Positions 8,959 through 17,017 of a stretch of DNA of 64,000 nucleotides are shown piece after piece. How positions within the stretch are numbered: position 1 is the stretch's first letter; each line of letters begins with the position of its first letter. The stretch is from Fodinibacter sp963763015 (GTDB lineage Bacteria; Actinomycetota; Actinomycetes; Actinomycetales; Dermatophilaceae), in contig CAVXML010000011.1 in assembly GCA_963763015.1 (NCBI GenBank), positions 434,001-498,000 on the forward strand, written 5' to 3'. A model generated the notes under the pieces. The model saw only the letters and a list, made by a program, of their open reading frames with translations, was not told the DNA's origin and ran no database searches. The translations under genes were made by a program, and so were the position numbers.

Positions 8959-10291
8959 ATGTCCCGCTTCCTCCTCGCGACGATCCCGGTGCCGGCGCAC
9001 ACCCGGAACGCCATGCCGTTCGCCGCGCGGCTCGTCGAGCGTGGGCACGAGGTCCTCTGGTTCGCGAGCGGCCGCTTCCACGAGCGCATCGCGGCGGTCG
9101 GTGCCACCCCGGTGCCCTATGCCGCGACGCGTGACTTCGACGGCGAGCGCCTGCTCGAGGAGTTCCCCCAGCTGACGACCCAGCCCGGCCCGCGAGCCAT
9201 CGGCCGGGCCTATGCCGACGTGTTCGTGGGCGAGGCCTCGCACCGGATCGCGGACCTGTCGGCCGTGGTGGCCGCGACACCCGTCGACGCCATCCTGTGC
9301 GACGGGCTCACCTACGGCGTCGGCCTCCTCGGCGAGATCGTCGGCATCCCGGTGGCGACGTTCGGCGACGGACCGCTCCCACGTGCGCACGGCCCGGCAC
9401 CGGCTTTCGGGCCGGGGCTGCTCCCGATGGAGGGCCCGATGTCGCGGCTGCGGAACCACGCCGTGCGGACGGCATCCCGGCGGTGGATCTTCGGTGAGGC
9501 GCAGGAGCGGTACGACCGTGCTGCGGGCGGAGCTCGGGCTGGCACCCGACGGGCGGAGCCTGCTGGAGGTGTCCGTGTCGCCGCTGCTCCACCTCCAGGC
9601 GTGCACGCCGGCGTTCGAGTACGACGCCGCCCGGCTTCCCCCCACGGTGCACTGGGTCGGCGCCCTGCGTCCCGACCCGCCCGACGACTGGAAGCAACCA
9701 CCCTGGTGGGGTGAGCTCGCCTCCAGCTCGCGGCCCGTGGTCCACGTCACCCAGGGCACGATCCGGCCCGACATGGACGAGCTGGTGGTTCCGGCGGTGC
9801 GTGCCCTGGCACGTGAGGACGTCCTCGTCGTGGTGACGACCGGCGGCCCCGGCCGGGAGCAGATCGAGGCCGCGTTGGGGCAGTCGTTGCCCGAGAACAT
9901 CCGGGTCGCCCCGTTCCTCCCCTACGACCTCCTGCTGCCGCACGTCGACGTCTGCGTGACCAACGGCGGCTACACGGGCGTGACCACCGCCCTCCACCAC
10001 GGTGTGCCGCTGGTGCAGGCGGGGTCCACGGAGGAGAAGGCCGAGATCGGAGCCCGCATCCGGTGGAGCGGGGTGGGGGTGCGCATGCGCGCCACCCGAC
10101 CGGGTGCGCGCCGGGTGCGCGCCGCGGTGCGACGCGTGCTGCGTGACCCGTCGTTCCGTGCCGCCGCGGGTCGGGTGGGGAAGGAGATGCGCAGCCACGA
10201 CGCGGGGCAGGAGGGTGCGGACCTCCTCGAGCGCCTGGCGGTCACGGGACGGCCCGTCACCGAGCCGGTCGTGCCCGCCGCCGTGCGGTGA
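8959..10291 (+). pseudogene. GT1-family glycosyltransferase, frameshifted
   Basis: Two reading frames together encode one glycosyltransferase of the MGT/UGT type. The N-terminal acceptor half runs in one frame from the ATG at 8959 to about base 9519 (ending EAQERYDR). The nucleotide-sugar half continues in another frame (LRAELGLAPDG onward) to the stop at 10291. The second half has HVTQGTIRPD and the donor-binding TNGGYTGVTTALHHGVPLVQ motif. The change of frame needs a one-base insertion or two-base deletion near 9517-9521; loss of TG from CGTGTGCTG would explain it. No other damage is seen, so a recent mutation or a sequence error are both possible. The acceptor is unknown. Confidence 0.82.
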
Positions 10292-10326
10292 GCAGCCGGA
10301 CGTCCTGCCGCCCTGGTCACCCACGG

Positions 10327-10332
10327 TAGGTT
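10327..10332 (+). promoter_or_regulatory. -10 element (TAGGTT) of a likely leaderless promoter
   Basis: TAGGTT ends seven bases before the ATG at 10340, giving a predicted transcription start at the start codon of the SCP2-like gene. Confidence 0.5.
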
Positions 10333-10339
10333 CCTCGGC

Positions 10340-10789
10340 ATGGCCCTCCACCCCGAGAACCTCGAGACCATGCAGGCCGCCGAGTTCGTCGCGCTGGTCA
10401 AGAGCACGTCCGACAGCGAGATCGCCGCGGACTTCGCCGGTGACCACCGGGTGCCGCTCCTCGACGCGCTCTTCGCGCGGTTCCCGCACGTCTTCCGGCC
10501 CGAGAACGCCGGTGGTCGCAAGGCCCGGATCAACTTCACCGTGACCGGTGGGCCGGGAGGCTCCAGCGACACCTACGCCGTCGTCGTCGCCGACGGGACG
10601 TGCACGGTGGAGAGGGGCCCCGCCACGCCGCCCGACCTCACCCTCACGTTGGGCCCCGCGGACTTCCTCAAGCTCATCACGGGGACCTCGAACCCGGCCA
10701 TGATGTTCATGACCGGAAAGGTCAAGGCCAGCGGCGACCTCGTTCTCGCCACCGGCCTCGCGAACTGGTTCGAGCCCCCCAAGGCCTGA
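10340..10789 (+). CDS. SCP2 sterol-binding domain protein
   Basis: This 149-residue protein matches the SCP2 sterol-transfer domain over most of its length. The diagnostic C-terminal part is visible: LTLGPADFLKLITG, then NPAMMFMTGKVKASGDL. SCP2 domains hold hydrophobic ligands such as lipids or acyl-CoA in a tunnel. In actinobacteria such stand-alone proteins are of unknown role. There is no signal peptide, so it should be cytoplasmic. It follows the broken glycosyltransferase with its own likely leaderless promoter. Confidence 0.8.
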   Translation: MALHPENLETMQAAEFVALVKSTSDSEIAADFAGDHRVPLLDALFARFPHVFRPENAGGRKARINFTVTGGPGGSSDTYAVVVADGTCTVERGPATPPDLTLTLGPADFLKLITGTSNPAMMFMTGKVKASGDLVLATGLANWFEPPKA

Positions 10790-10815
10790 CGAGTGGCCGC
10801 GACCCGGCATCCGGC

Positions 10816-10837
10816 TTGACCCTCACGCCACGTGAGG
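10816..10837 (+). promoter_or_regulatory. MerR-type operator and -35 region of the TipA-like gene
   Basis: TTGACC starts at 10816 and overlaps a perfect inverted repeat CCTCACG-CCA-CGTGAGG at 10821-10837. MerR-family activators bind such dyads between widely spaced -35 and -10 elements, and TipA autoactivates its own promoter this way. The gene start at 10853 is close enough for a leaderless or nearly leaderless transcript. Confidence 0.6.
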
Positions 10838-10852
10838 CGGCACGGTGGTGAC

Positions 10853-11644
10853 ATGACCGCGACGAGCCAGCACACTGCACGCGTGGAGCTGACCGTCGGA
10901 CAGGTGGCCGGGTCCTTCGGCGTCTCGGTGCGCACGCTGCACCACTACGACGCCGAGGGCCTCGTCGTGCCGAGCGCGCGCACGCACGCCGGGTACCGCC
11001 TCTACACGGATGCCGACCTGGCCCGGCTCGCCACGGTCGTCACCTACCGCCGGCTCGGCCTGGCCCTCTCGGAGGTTCGCGCCCTGCTCGACGGCGAGGG
11101 GACGGCCGAGGAGCACCTGCGGCGGCAGCGCGACGCGGTCGTGTCCCGGCTCGGCGAGCTCCAGCAGCTCGTCACGGCCATCGACCGAGCACTGGAGAGA
11201 GAGATGGAACAGCGACCCGCCACGACCGAGGAGCTCAAGGAGCTCTTCGGCGACGGCTTCCGTGAGGAGTACCAGGAAGAGGCGCAGGAGCGCTGGGGTG
11301 AGACCGACGCCTGGAAGCAGTCGGCAGCGCGCACCAAGCGCTACACCCCGGCCGACTGGGCGCAGCTCAAGGCCGAGGGTGCGGCCGTGGACGCGGCCCT
11401 CGTCGCGGCGCTGCGGTCGGGTGCCCCCGCGACCTCCGTCGAGGCGATGGATGCCGCCGAGGCGCACCGCGCGCACATCGAGCGGTGGTTCTACGACCTC
11501 GACCACGGCTTCCACCGAGGGCTGGCGGACATGTACCTCGCCGACCCTCGGTTCACGAAGACCTACGAGGACCAGGCGACCGGGCTCGCGCAGTACGTCC
11601 ACGACGCGATCCACGCCAACGCCGACCGGCACGAGCAGGTCTGA
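10853..11644 (+). CDS. MerR-family regulator with TipAS ligand-binding domain (TipA-like)
   Basis: This 263-residue regulator has an N-terminal MerR winged-helix domain: LTVGQVAGSFGVSVRTLHHYD, then AGYRLYTDADLARL. A coiled-coil dimerisation helix follows around residues 75-125. The C-terminal TipAS-type domain includes WFYDLDHGFHRGLADMYLADPRF. TipAS domains in Streptomyces bind thiopeptide antibiotics covalently and switch the protein to an activator; many homologues act as broad drug sensors. The ATG at 10853 is chosen because it lies just after a MerR-like dyad. A strong hairpin terminator follows, so it is probably monocistronic. Confidence 0.9.
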   Translation: MTATSQHTARVELTVGQVAGSFGVSVRTLHHYDAEGLVVPSARTHAGYRLYTDADLARLATVVTYRRLGLALSEVRALLDGEGTAEEHLRRQRDAVVSRLGELQQLVTAIDRALEREMEQRPATTEELKELFGDGFREEYQEEAQERWGETDAWKQSAARTKRYTPADWAQLKAEGAAVDAALVAALRSGAPATSVEAMDAAEAHRAHIERWFYDLDHGFHRGLADMYLADPRFTKTYEDQATGLAQYVHDAIHANADRHEQV

Positions 11645-11674
11645 GGGCAGCCGCACCGCCCGTCGACGGAAGAC

Positions 11675-11710
11675 AACACGCCGTGCCGCCGGTTGGCGGC
11701 ACGGCGTGTT
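11675..11710 (+). terminator. strong hairpin terminator after the TipA-like gene
   Basis: A perfect 16-bp stem (AACACGCCGTGCCGCC and its complement) encloses the loop GGTT. No T-run follows, as is common in actinobacteria. Confidence 0.85.
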
Positions 11711-11789
11711 CTCCACACTCGACCGCTGCTCGGGCGGTCGCGGCCGGCCCGGGGACATGGCCCGGCCCACCGGTGTCGCGGGGCTGGCC

Positions 11790-11795
11790 TAGGCT
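11790..11795 (+). promoter_or_regulatory. -10 element (TAGGCT) for tmk-holB
   Basis: TAGGCT ends seven bases before the GTG start at 11803, suggesting leaderless transcription of the tmk-holB operon directly after the preceding terminator. Confidence 0.5.
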
Positions 11796-11802
11796 CGCGC
11801 TC

Positions 11803-12429
11803 GTGACGGGACGCAACGGGCTGTTCATCGCCTTCGAGGGTGGCGACGGCGCGGGCAAGTCCACGCAGGTGCGGCTGCTCGCCGATGCCCTGCGGGCTCG
11901 TGGCCGGACCGTGACGGTCACCCGCCAACCGGGGGGCACCGAGCTCGGCCGGGCCATCCGCGACCTCGTCCTCCACGGCGACCACGTGTCAGCCCGGGCC
12001 GAGGCGCTCCTCTTCGCGGCGGACAAGGCGCACCACGTCGACGAGCTCGTCCGACCCGCCCTGGACCGGGGGGAGGTGGTGATCACCGACCGGTACACCG
12101 ACTCCTCCGTTGCCTACCAGGGCGCCGGCCGTGAGCTGGGGGCCGCTGAGGTCCACGACCTCCAGATGTGGGCGGTCGACGGCCTGGTGCCCGACCTCAC
12201 CGTCGTCGTCGACGTCCCCGCCGAGGAGGGCCGTCGGCGGCGTGGTGACACGCACGACAGGCTGGAGTCCGAGGCCGACCCCTTCCACGACTCGATCCGG
12301 CAGCACTTCCTCGCGGTCGCCGCCGGGCACCCGGAGCGGTACCTGGTGGTCGACGGCACCGAGCCGGCGGACCGCCTCCACGACCTCGTGATGGACCGGC
12401 TCGACGGCCTGGGGCTGGTGGACCCGTGA
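11803..12429 (+). CDS. tmk: thymidylate kinase
   Basis: Tmk phosphorylates dTMP to dTDP using ATP. The 208-residue protein has the P-loop GGDGAGKST near residue 13, the RQPGGTELG segment corresponding to the DR(E/Q)PGGT motif, and the DRYTDSSVAYQG motif that binds the nucleotide base and phosphate. An Arg-rich lid segment (EEGRRRRGDTHDR) follows. The GTG at 11803 has a -10 element seven bases upstream and starts directly before the first beta strand. The stop overlaps the next start (GTGA), so tmk and holB form an operon, a pairing seen in many bacteria. Confidence 0.94.
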   Translation: MTGRNGLFIAFEGGDGAGKSTQVRLLADALRARGRTVTVTRQPGGTELGRAIRDLVLHGDHVSARAEALLFAADKAHHVDELVRPALDRGEVVITDRYTDSSVAYQGAGRELGAAEVHDLQMWAVDGLVPDLTVVVDVPAEEGRRRRGDTHDRLESEADPFHDSIRQHFLAVAAGHPERYLVVDGTEPADRLHDLVMDRLDGLGLVDP

Positions 12430-13565
12430 CCGTGTGGCAGGACGTCATCGGCCAGGCGGATGCCGTCGCGGTGCTCGAGCACGCCGTGCGGACGCCCGCG
12501 GCGATGACGCACGCGTGGCTCTTCACGGGACCACCGGGGTCGGGACGGTCAGTGGCCGCCCGCTCGTTCGCCGCGGCGCTGCTGTGTCCGGACGGCGGCT
12601 GCGGAACGTGCCGCGAGTGCCGGACCGCCCTGGAGGGCACCCACGCCGACGTCGACGTCATCGCGACCGAGGGTCTGTCGATCAAGGTCGAGCAGGCACG
12701 GGACCTCGTGGCCCTTGCCGCGCACCGGCCGTCGGTGGGGCGCTACCGGGTCATCGTCGTCGAGGATGCCGACCGCCTCACCGAGCGCGCCGCCGACGCG
12801 CTGCTCAAGGCCCTCGAGGAGCCGTCGCCCCGGACCGTGTGGATGCTGTGCGCCCCGTCGGTCGAGGACGTCATCATCACGATCCGCTCCCGCTCTCGCC
12901 ACGTCCGGCTGCGCACCCCGGCGGTGGAGGCGGTCGCCGACCTGCTCACCCGCCGGGACGGCATCGACCCGCCCATGGCGCTCTACGCCGCCCGAGCCGC
13001 GCAGTCCCATGTCGGACTGGCTCGCCGGCTCGCTCGCGACGAGCACGCCCGCATCCGCCGGCACGACGTCATCAGCCTGGCCACGAAGATCGTGAGCGTG
13101 GGTGACGCGATCGGTGCGGCCGGCGACCTCACGACGATCGCCACGGAGGAGTCCGCCGCTGCGTCCGGCGAGCGCGACGCCGCCGAGCGCGCTCGGCTCC
13201 TCGAGGTGCTCGGCGCCGACCCGACCGCGCGGACCCAGCCGCCGCACATCCGGTCGCAGCTCAGCTCGCTGGAGAGGGAGCAGAAGGCCCGCGCGACCCG
13301 GTTCACGCGAGACGTGGTCGACCGGGCGCTGGTCGACCTGTTGTCGGTCTACCGCGACGCCCTCGTGCTGCGCGCCGGGGCCGGGACGGCCCTGGTCAAC
13401 GAGGACAGCAGGCAGGTCGTCCAGCGGGTGGCCGAGCTGCTCGGCCCCGACGACCTGCTCCACGCGATGGACGCCATCGGAACCGCTCGGGAGCGCATCG
13501 GCGCCAACGTCAACCCGCTCCTGGCCCTCGAGGCGATGAGCCTCGACCTGCGCCTGCCGCGGTGA
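12426..13565 (+). CDS. holB: DNA polymerase III subunit delta prime
   Basis: HolB is the clamp-loader subunit that helps load the beta sliding clamp. The 379-residue protein begins with an AAA+ domain in which the P-loop reads GPPGSGRS, with Arg where the catalytic Lys would be, consistent with delta prime not hydrolysing ATP. The zinc-binding Cys cluster (C-P-DGGCGTCREC) follows. VVVEDADRL and LLKALEEPSPRT match the conserved delta prime segments. The C-terminal collar domain covers roughly residues 220-379. It overlaps tmk by four bases. No second clamp-loader gene is present in the window. Confidence 0.92.
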   Translation: MTVWQDVIGQADAVAVLEHAVRTPAAMTHAWLFTGPPGSGRSVAARSFAAALLCPDGGCGTCRECRTALEGTHADVDVIATEGLSIKVEQARDLVALAAHRPSVGRYRVIVVEDADRLTERAADALLKALEEPSPRTVWMLCAPSVEDVIITIRSRSRHVRLRTPAVEAVADLLTRRDGIDPPMALYAARAAQSHVGLARRLARDEHARIRRHDVISLATKIVSVGDAIGAAGDLTTIATEESAAASGERDAAERARLLEVLGADPTARTQPPHIRSQLSSLEREQKARATRFTRDVVDRALVDLLSVYRDALVLRAGAGTALVNEDSRQVVQRVAELLGPDDLLHAMDAIGTARERIGANVNPLLALEAMSLDLRLPR

Positions 13566-13615
13566 CGGCATCCCATCGTGGGAGACCCGTGCCACCGGTT
13601 CGCAGGTCGCTCGCT

Positions 13616-13621
13616 TAGGGT
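13616..13621 (+). promoter_or_regulatory. -10 element (TAGGGT) of a likely leaderless promoter
   Basis: TAGGGT ends six bases before the ATG at 13628. No ribosome-binding site is visible in the gap. Confidence 0.5.
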
Positions 13622-13627
13622 GCGCCC

Positions 13628-15166
13628 ATGAACCGCCGACTGGCCGCCCTCGCCGGGGTCTCGGTCACCGCTCTGGTGCTCTCCGGCTGCTCGGTCGTGG
13701 GCGGGTTGGGCGGCGGGAGCTCGCCCGGCGCCTCCGTATCTCCCCTCGGTCCCCCGCAGGGCGCGGAGCCCCTCGCCCGCTTCTACACCCAGCGACTGGA
13801 CTGGGAGGAGTGCGAAGGAGCGTGGTGCGCCGCCCTCGAGGTGCCCGTCGACTACGCCGATCCGCAGGGGGCCACACTGGAGATCGCGGTGGTCAACGTG
13901 CCCGCCAAGCGCGCGTCGAAGCGGCTCGGCTCCCTCGTCGTCAACCCCGGTGGCCCCGGCGCATCAGGCTTCGACTACGCCCTTGCCGCTGACTTCATCG
14001 TGGGGGAGAGGGTTCGTGACGCCTACGACGTCATCGGCTTCGACCCGCGGGGCGTGGGCCGGTCGGCGCCGATCGACTGCCTCACCGACACCGAGCTCGA
14101 CGCGTTCCTCGGCACCGACCCGACACCCGACGACCAGGGCGAGGAGGAGGGCTTCGCCCGGACGGCGAGGGGGTTCGCCCAGGCCTGCGGCCGCAACGCC
14201 GGGCCCCTCCTCGCTCACGTGTCGACGAGGGATGCCGCCCGTGACCTCGACGTGCTCCGGGCCGCCCTCGGGGAGGAGAAGCTCACCTACCTGGGCAAGT
14301 CGTACGGGACCTACCTCGGCGCCGTCTACGCCGACCTGTTCCCCCGGCTGGTGGGTCGGATGGTGTTCGACGGGGTCGTGCCACCGGACCTGACCAGCGA
14401 GGAGATCGGCCTCGGTCAGGCCAAGGGGTTCGAGCGGGCGACGCGTGAGTGGGCGGCCTTCTGCGTGGAGGAGGGAGACTGCCCGCTGGGACGCTCGGTG
14501 GACGAGGTCATGACCGGCCTGCGCACCTTCCTCGCCTCGGTGGACGCCAGCCCGTTGCCCCGCACCGGCGACAACGCGGTGCCCCGTCTGACCGAGGGCT
14601 GGGCCTCGCTCGGCATCGCCCATGCGATGTACAGCCAGCGCCAGTGGGAGTTCCTCGTCGACTCCATGCGTGGCGCCATCCGCGGAGACGGCACGGGGCT
14701 CATGCAGCTCGCCAACCAGTACGCCGAGCGCAACCCCGGTGGGCAGTACGGCGGCAACATCATGGAGGCCATCTACGCCGTCAACTGCCTCGACAAGCCC
14801 GACAGTGACGACCTCGACGAGCGCCGTCGCCTGGCCGAGGAGTCCGTCGAGCAGGCACCGACCTGGGGCGCCTACCTCATGTGGAGCTCGCTCCCGTGCG
14901 GCTCCTGGCCGGTGTCGCCCACCGGTGCTCCGGAGAGGATCTCCGCGGAGGGCGCCGACCCGGTGGTGGTCATCGGGACGACCCGTGACCCGGCCACCCC
15001 GTACGAGTGGGCGGTGCGCCTGCGCGAGCAGCTGAGCAGCGCCTCGCTCGTCACCTTCGAGGGCGACGGGCACACCGCGTACCTCCGGTCGAACGACTGC
15101 GTCAACGACGCCGTCGACGCCTACTACCTGGAGGGCACGCTGCCCGAGGACGGGCTGCGCTGCTGA
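13628..15166 (+). CDS. secreted alpha/beta-hydrolase lipoprotein, tripeptidyl aminopeptidase-like
   Basis: This 512-residue exported protein has an N-terminal lipoprotein signal ending in the lipobox LSGC, so the mature protein should be lipid-anchored outside the membrane. The alpha/beta hydrolase fold carries NPGGPGASG (oxyanion loop), the nucleophile Ser about residue 225 in GKSYGTYLG, Asp about 457 in TTRDPATP and His about 482 in DGHTAY. A C-terminal TAP-like domain covers roughly the last 110 residues. Streptomyces tripeptidyl aminopeptidases have this architecture and release N-terminal tripeptides. The exact substrate here is inferred only. It appears monocistronic. Confidence 0.9.
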   Translation: MNRRLAALAGVSVTALVLSGCSVVGGLGGGSSPGASVSPLGPPQGAEPLARFYTQRLDWEECEGAWCAALEVPVDYADPQGATLEIAVVNVPAKRASKRLGSLVVNPGGPGASGFDYALAADFIVGERVRDAYDVIGFDPRGVGRSAPIDCLTDTELDAFLGTDPTPDDQGEEEGFARTARGFAQACGRNAGPLLAHVSTRDAARDLDVLRAALGEEKLTYLGKSYGTYLGAVYADLFPRLVGRMVFDGVVPPDLTSEEIGLGQAKGFERATREWAAFCVEEGDCPLGRSVDEVMTGLRTFLASVDASPLPRTGDNAVPRLTEGWASLGIAHAMYSQRQWEFLVDSMRGAIRGDGTGLMQLANQYAERNPGGQYGGNIMEAIYAVNCLDKPDSDDLDERRRLAEESVEQAPTWGAYLMWSSLPCGSWPVSPTGAPERISAEGADPVVVIGTTRDPATPYEWAVRLREQLSSASLVTFEGDGHTAYLRSNDCVNDAVDAYYLEGTLPEDGLRC

Positions 15167-15212
15167 GCACCAACGGCATCCGCGGGAATTCGCGGTGGTG
15201 ACGGTGGCCTCG

Positions 15213-15218
15213 TATACT
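15213..15218 (+). promoter_or_regulatory. -10 element (TATACT) for tRNA-Thr
   Basis: TATACT is a near-consensus -10 hexamer, rare in this GC-rich sequence, 31 bases upstream of the mature tRNA. The -35 region is weak. Confidence 0.65.
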
Positions 15219-15249
15219 CGTCCGGCGTGCCCGAGCCCCTCGGGCGCAC

Positions 15250-15326
15250 GCCGCCTTAGCTCAGTCGGCCAGAGCGATTCACTCGTAATGAATAGGTCAA
15301 GGGTTCGATTCCCTTAGGCGGCTCCA
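15250..15326 (+). tRNA. tRNA-Thr (anticodon CGT)
   Basis: The acceptor stem GCCGCCT pairs with AGGCGGC at the 3' end. The anticodon stem ATTCA/TGAAT closes the loop CTCGTAA, giving anticodon CGT, which reads the Thr codon ACG. The T stem AAGGG/CCCTT encloses TTCGATT. The discriminator base is T and the CCA tail is encoded (15324-15326). Confidence 0.96.
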
Positions 15327-15345
15327 CTCACTCCGGGCGGTCAGC

Positions 15346-15370
15346 GCCCTGACGACTTCGGTCACAGGGC
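15346..15370 (+). terminator. possible terminator of the tRNA-Thr transcript
   Basis: GCCCTG pairs with CAGGGC and the inner TGAC could pair with GTCA, with a two-base bulge and a loop containing GACTTCG. The imperfect stem makes this a weak prediction. Confidence 0.4.
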
Positions 15371-15534
15371 CCTCTCGCCGTCATGCGCGTCTCGGCCCAC
15401 CCGCGTCGGTGCGTGTGAAGCCCGGGCGCGGGGAGACCGGTTCCCACACGCATCGGGGCGCCGGCGGTCGTCGACGTCGACGGCCGAGGTCGACCGGACC
15501 CTCGACAGGAACCTGCAGGGGCCGCCGGGGAGGT

Positions 15535-15540
15535 TAGCCT
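15535..15540 (+). promoter_or_regulatory. -10 element (TAGCCT) of a likely leaderless promoter
   Basis: TAGCCT ends six bases before the ATG at 15547. Confidence 0.45.
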
Positions 15541-15546
15541 GCGGCC

Positions 15547-15963
15547 ATGCGGGAGCCCGTGGTCGAGCTGGTCGGGGTGTATGCCGCAGACGGCGGCCTC
15601 GTCGGCGAGGTCGCCTACGTCGTCGGGCACCTTCTCGGCCGCACCGAGTGCGCGCTGTGCGACGTCACCCACGGGACCCTGCGGCGCAAGCCGGACTGGG
15701 ACGCGATGACCGCCAGGCTCCCCGTGCCGCTGCGCCTGGTCCACCGCAACGAGACGACCACGGCCGAGCGCACGGCATCCGAGCGGTCCGGCCTGCCCGT
15801 GGTGCTCGGCGTGCGTCCCGACCGCAGCCACACGGTCGTCCTCGGTCCGACCCGGCTCGCCGGGCTGGGCGGCTCCGTCCAGCGGTTCGAGGAGGCCGTG
15901 CGCGAGGCACTCCCGGCGGAGGGTGTCGAGGGTCTCGGGTCCGACCTGGGCCACGGTGGATAG
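15547..15963 (+). CDS. uncharacterised protein with CxxC-DxxH motif
   Basis: This 138-residue protein of unknown function has no signal peptide and no membrane segment longer than a short hydrophobic stretch (residues 20-30). The most striking feature is CALCDVTHG, placing Cys35, Cys38 and His42 where they could bind a metal ion. After this come a basic segment, then a beta-rich part with VVLGVRPDRSHTVVLGPTRLAGLGG. The ATG at 15547 has a -10 element six bases upstream. Codon use matches its neighbours, so it is a real gene. It sits upstream of a LURP-one-like gene in the same direction, 30 bases away. Confidence 0.7.
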   Translation: MREPVVELVGVYAADGGLVGEVAYVVGHLLGRTECALCDVTHGTLRRKPDWDAMTARLPVPLRLVHRNETTTAERTASERSGLPVVLGVRPDRSHTVVLGPTRLAGLGGSVQRFEEAVREALPAEGVEGLGSDLGHGG

Positions 15964-15993
15964 GCTGGCAGCCCGACCCTCGGAGGTTCCCCG

Positions 15994-16503
15994 ATGACCG
16001 TCCCCGCAGGCCCGGCCGGCTTCAGCCGGCTCGTCATGAAGACCAAGCTCGGCCTCGGCCGGGACTTCCAGGTGCTCGACCCGGAGACCGAGGAGCGGCG
16101 CTACCTCGTCGACGGCAAGGTCGGCCCGCGGCCCTCCGCCGACGTCCTCGACGCGAACGGCACGCTCCTGTTCACCGTCAAGGGCCAGCTGCTCGGCATC
16201 CCGAAGAAGCTGGCGGTGCACGACGCCGCCGGGGCCGAGGTGGCGGTTCTCAAGGCCAAGGCGTTCTCGATGGTCAAGGACAAGATGGACCTGCACCTGG
16301 CCTCGGGCGAGACGTGGCACGTCGAGGGCAAGCTCATCGAGAAGGACTACACCGTGACCAGCGGTGGCCGTGACGTCGTGCGGATCTCCCAGAAGTGGCT
16401 GACGGTGCGTGACAAGTACACGATCGACATCGCGGACGGGGTCGAGCTGGGGCTGGCGCTGGCGATCGTGTGGGCCATCGACCGCTGGGTCGAGCGGGAC
16501 TGA
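15994..16503 (+). CDS. LURP-one-related (tubby/scramblase-like fold) family protein
   Basis: This 169-residue protein resembles the LURP-one-related family, a beta-barrel fold shared with tubby proteins and phospholipid scramblases. Visible family features are the F-x-V-L-D start (DFQVLDPETEERRYLVDGK), the GTLLFTVKGQLLGIPKKLAVHD segment and the repeated short beta strands. A hydrophobic helix near the C-terminus (LGLALAIVWAIDRW) resembles the membrane-proximal helix of scramblases. Its role in bacteria is unknown. CGGAGG upstream of the ATG is a clear ribosome-binding site; a TAGGCT at 15962 may be a -10 element. Confidence 0.78.
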   Translation: MTVPAGPAGFSRLVMKTKLGLGRDFQVLDPETEERRYLVDGKVGPRPSADVLDANGTLLFTVKGQLLGIPKKLAVHDAAGAEVAVLKAKAFSMVKDKMDLHLASGETWHVEGKLIEKDYTVTSGGRDVVRISQKWLTVRDKYTIDIADGVELGLALAIVWAIDRWVERD

Positions 16504-16512
16504 CCCGGGGCC

Positions 16513-17013
16513 GTGGCGCGCCGTCCGACACCGCAGAACCCGGGGGCCGGGCAGGAGTCGGTGTGGGACTACCCACGTCCGCCCCGTGTCGAGACCAGCC
16601 GCGAGAGCGTCGAGATCTGGCTGGGAGGCGCGCGCATCGCGGCATCCAGCCGGTCCCTGCGGGTGCTCGAGACCAGCCACCCGCCCGCCTACTACCTGCC
16701 GGCCGACGACTTCGCGCCCGGATCCCTGCGCCCGACCGAGGGGTCCTCGTGGTGCGAGTTCAAGGGGGCGGCCTCGTACTTCGACGTCGTCGGTGCGGAT
16801 GCCGTCGCGTCCCGCGCCGCCTGGGCCTACCCTCGCCCGAGTCCCGGCTTCGAGGTGCTGGTGGGCCACGTCTCCGTCATGCCCGGCGCCGTGGACCGCT
16901 GCACCGTCGACGGCGAGGTGGTCACACCGCAGGCCGGTGGCTTCTACGGGGGGTGGATCACCTCCCGGGTCGTCGGACCGTTCAAGGGGGGCCCGGGCTC
17001 CCGAGGCTGGTGA
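16513..17013 (+). CDS. DUF427 domain protein
   Basis: This 166-residue protein matches the DUF427 family, a small beta fold of unknown function widespread in actinobacteria and fungi. The family pattern is seen in WDYPRPPRVE, then VLETSHPPAYYLPADDF and WCEFKGAASYFDV, followed by AWAYPRPSPGFE. The GTG start is ten bases after the LURP-like gene, so they are probably cotranscribed. It converges on ppa with only four bases between the stops. Confidence 0.85.
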   Translation: MARRPTPQNPGAGQESVWDYPRPPRVETSRESVEIWLGGARIAASSRSLRVLETSHPPAYYLPADDFAPGSLRPTEGSSWCEFKGAASYFDVVGADAVASRAAWAYPRPSPGFEVLVGHVSVMPGAVDRCTVDGEVVTPQAGGFYGGWITSRVVGPFKGGPGSRGW

Positions 17014-17017
17014 CGGG

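Larger units (their letters stand above)
15327..15546. other. intergenic gap after tRNA-Thr
   Basis: These 220 bases hold no convincing gene. An imperfect hairpin (GCCCTGAC and GTCACAGGGC, 15346-15370) may terminate the tRNA transcript. A TAGCCT -10 element at 15535-15540 lies six bases before the next start codon. Confidence 0.5.

Noticed and set aside
12426..13565. holB P-loop with Arg instead of Lys as a sign of pseudogenisation
   Set aside because: Delta prime does not hydrolyse ATP, and loss of the P-loop Lys is compatible with its function; the rest of the protein is intact.
15250..15326. tRNA gene as a possible integration site
   Set aside because: No integrase and no repeat of the tRNA 3' end was found in the flanking sequence by eye.
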